The notes under the pieces: model-generated
Told to the model about the DNA's origin: nothing
Databases searched by the model: none
What the model saw: only the letters and a program-made list of their open reading frames with translations
Position numbers and translations under genes: made by a program
Part shown: in pieces, positions 63,109 through 64,000 of the stretch
Numbering within the stretch: the stretch's first letter is position 1
Layout: every line of letters starts with the position of its first letter
Source of the DNA: Bacillus sp. M6-12
Lineage (GTDB): Bacteria; Bacillota; Bacilli; Bacillales; DSM-1321
Direction: 5' to 3'
Assembly: GCF_002860285.1 (NCBI RefSeq)
Contig: NZ_PGVF01000003.1
Coordinates: forward strand, 62,001-126,000
Length of the DNA: 64,000 nt

Positions 63109-63114
63109 TATAAT
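63109..63114 (+). promoter_or_regulatory. -10 element before IclR gene
   Basis: TATAAT in TAGTATAATGG, 35 bases before the IclR ATG; no convincing -35 (CATGTT-like at about 63086). Confidence 0.45.
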
Positions 63115-63148
63115 GGTTATAAAAAGCGTTTAGGACTGTGATTTTGAA

Positions 63149-63922
63149 ATGTCAAACCAATTAGACACAAGGTTCCTGTCTTCCGTAAAGAATGGGATGC
63201 GGATTTTGCGGCTGTTCAAAAGAGGCCAGGATGAGCTTAGCGTTACAGAAATTGCTAAAAATTTGAATTTGCCGAAGAGCACTGCACATAGGTTGATTAC
63301 AACAATGGTTAACGAAGGATTCTTATCCAAGAATCCGAATACAAATAGATACCGGCTAGGTCTCTCCCTTTTATCACTCGGAGGGGTGATCTTCAGCCAC
63401 CGGGACTTATATATAGAAGCTCAGCCAGTACTTAAAAGATTAGTGGACCAATTAGGGGAAACTGCCCATATCTGCCTTCTTGAACATGATGAGGTAGTTT
63501 ATTTCGTTCGCACTGAATGTAAAGACTCTTCCCGCCTTTTAACGCAAATGGGAAGAAAAAGCCCTTTTCATTGCACAAGCGAAGGACTTGCCATCCTTGC
63601 TTTCCAGCCCGAGAAAACGGTTAAAAAGCTATTGTCGAAGAATCTATATGCATATACTCCATATACGATTACAGATAATGATAGTTTAAAAGATGAACTG
63701 ACAAAAATTAAAAAATCCGGGTACGCTCTATCCAGGGATCAATTTTACGAAGGGTTTGTCGGTATCGCAGCTCCCATTCGGGATTTTAATGGCAGCGTCA
63801 CCTCTGCAATCTCCGTTATTGGCCCAACGTCACGGATTACCGAGGATCGGTATTCATATTTTATTAAACACATAACCAATGCTGCTAAAGAAGTGTCCAA
63901 TTTACTTGGTTTTTATGGATAG
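63149..63922 (+). CDS. IclR-family regulator
   Basis: 257 residues. Winged helix near 10-70 (LSVTEIAKNLNLPKSTAHRLI), effector domain with KSPFHCTSEGLAILAF near 131-146 and FVGIAAPIRDFNGSVTSAIS near 206-225. Divergent from the esterase gene at 62085; likely regulates it and perhaps the acyl-CoA ligase/hydroxylase genes. Complete at the right end; stop at 63920-63922. Similar to the IclR at 51074. Confidence 0.9.
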   Translation: MSNQLDTRFLSSVKNGMRILRLFKRGQDELSVTEIAKNLNLPKSTAHRLITTMVNEGFLSKNPNTNRYRLGLSLLSLGGVIFSHRDLYIEAQPVLKRLVDQLGETAHICLLEHDEVVYFVRTECKDSSRLLTQMGRKSPFHCTSEGLAILAFQPEKTVKKLLSKNLYAYTPYTITDNDSLKDELTKIKKSGYALSRDQFYEGFVGIAAPIRDFNGSVTSAISVIGPTSRITEDRYSYFIKHITNAAKEVSNLLGFYG

Positions 63923-64000
63923 ACTTTAATAATGCATTATTAATTGCCTATGTATGTAGAGGTTATCAACTTTTTCTTTGCCACACAGATGGAAATGTTT

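Noticed and set aside
63121..63140. cre-like AAAGCGTTTAGG before the IclR gene
   Set aside because: Lacks the TG and CA ends of the pattern.
1..64000. CRISPR array, tRNA, rRNA or phage genes
   Set aside because: No regularly spaced repeats, tRNA-like folds or phage-type genes were noticed on either strand.

Overview
This 64 kb window comes from a low-GC, Gram-positive, Bacillaceae-like bacterium. The evidence is strong AGGAGG-type ribosome binding sites, frequent TTG and GTG starts, Bacillus-type cre sites, lipobox binding proteins and many IclR regulators. Almost every intact gene belongs to the uptake or breakdown of aromatic and related acids. It is an accessory catabolic region with no housekeeping, rRNA or tRNA genes and no CRISPR array. 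Most structural genes lie on the minus strand in short operons, each ending in a recognisable stem-loop.

Region by region. 1-4246 (minus): class III CoA-transferase, then a PaaA/PaaB/PaaC-like di-iron ring-epoxidase set, a MIP18 (PaaD-like) protein, a separate 48-residue zinc ribbon and a BadH-like SDR cut by the window edge; a divergent GntR gene faces it. 5285-9757: IclR, then an operon for a second, unrelated di-iron protein with an 87-residue partner, an SDR and an aldehyde dehydrogenase. 10147-13967: IclR, FAD hydroxylase, Bcr/CflA-type exporter. 14300-18328: class III CoA-transferase, aconitase-family hydratase (two subunits) and HMG-CoA-lyase-like lyase. 18992-22867: YciI protein, FAH-family hydrolase, gentisate 1,2-dioxygenase and 3-hydroxybenzoate 6-hydroxylase, with a divergent IclR at 23072.

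24082-34047: two TAXI-type TRAP uptake systems, a class II aldolase/decarboxylase, a 4,5-dihydroxyphthalate-decarboxylase-like protein and an EamA transporter. 34846-40038: ThDP enzyme plus a DctPQM TRAP transporter. 40937-46334 (plus strand): aldehyde dehydrogenase, an unusual amidohydrolase paired with a second MIP18 protein, a stand-alone riboflavin kinase and a flavin reductase. 46704-51000 is partly decayed: a broken acyl-CoA synthetase, a dctP tail and a broken GntR gene lie among an alpha/beta hydrolase and an RraA-type aldolase. 51074-63922: three IclR genes, a second 3-hydroxybenzoate-6-hydroxylase-like gene, dienelactone hydrolase, AAHS-type aromatic acid symporter, MhpA-like hydroxylase, acyl-CoA ligase and alpha/beta hydrolase.

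How the genes may work together. The most coherent reading is 3-hydroxybenzoate (possibly methylated) to gentisate, ring opening, then hydrolysis by the FAH protein to pyruvate plus maleate or citraconate. The neighbouring operon could hydrate that diacid to malate or citramalate, activate it with CoA and split it to acetyl-CoA plus glyoxylate or pyruvate. No maleylpyruvate isomerase is recognisable, which fits this route. The Paa-like cluster is a separate CoA-thioester route for an unknown acid. Candidate cre sites before several operons suggest carbon catabolite repression. All specific substrates are inferences.
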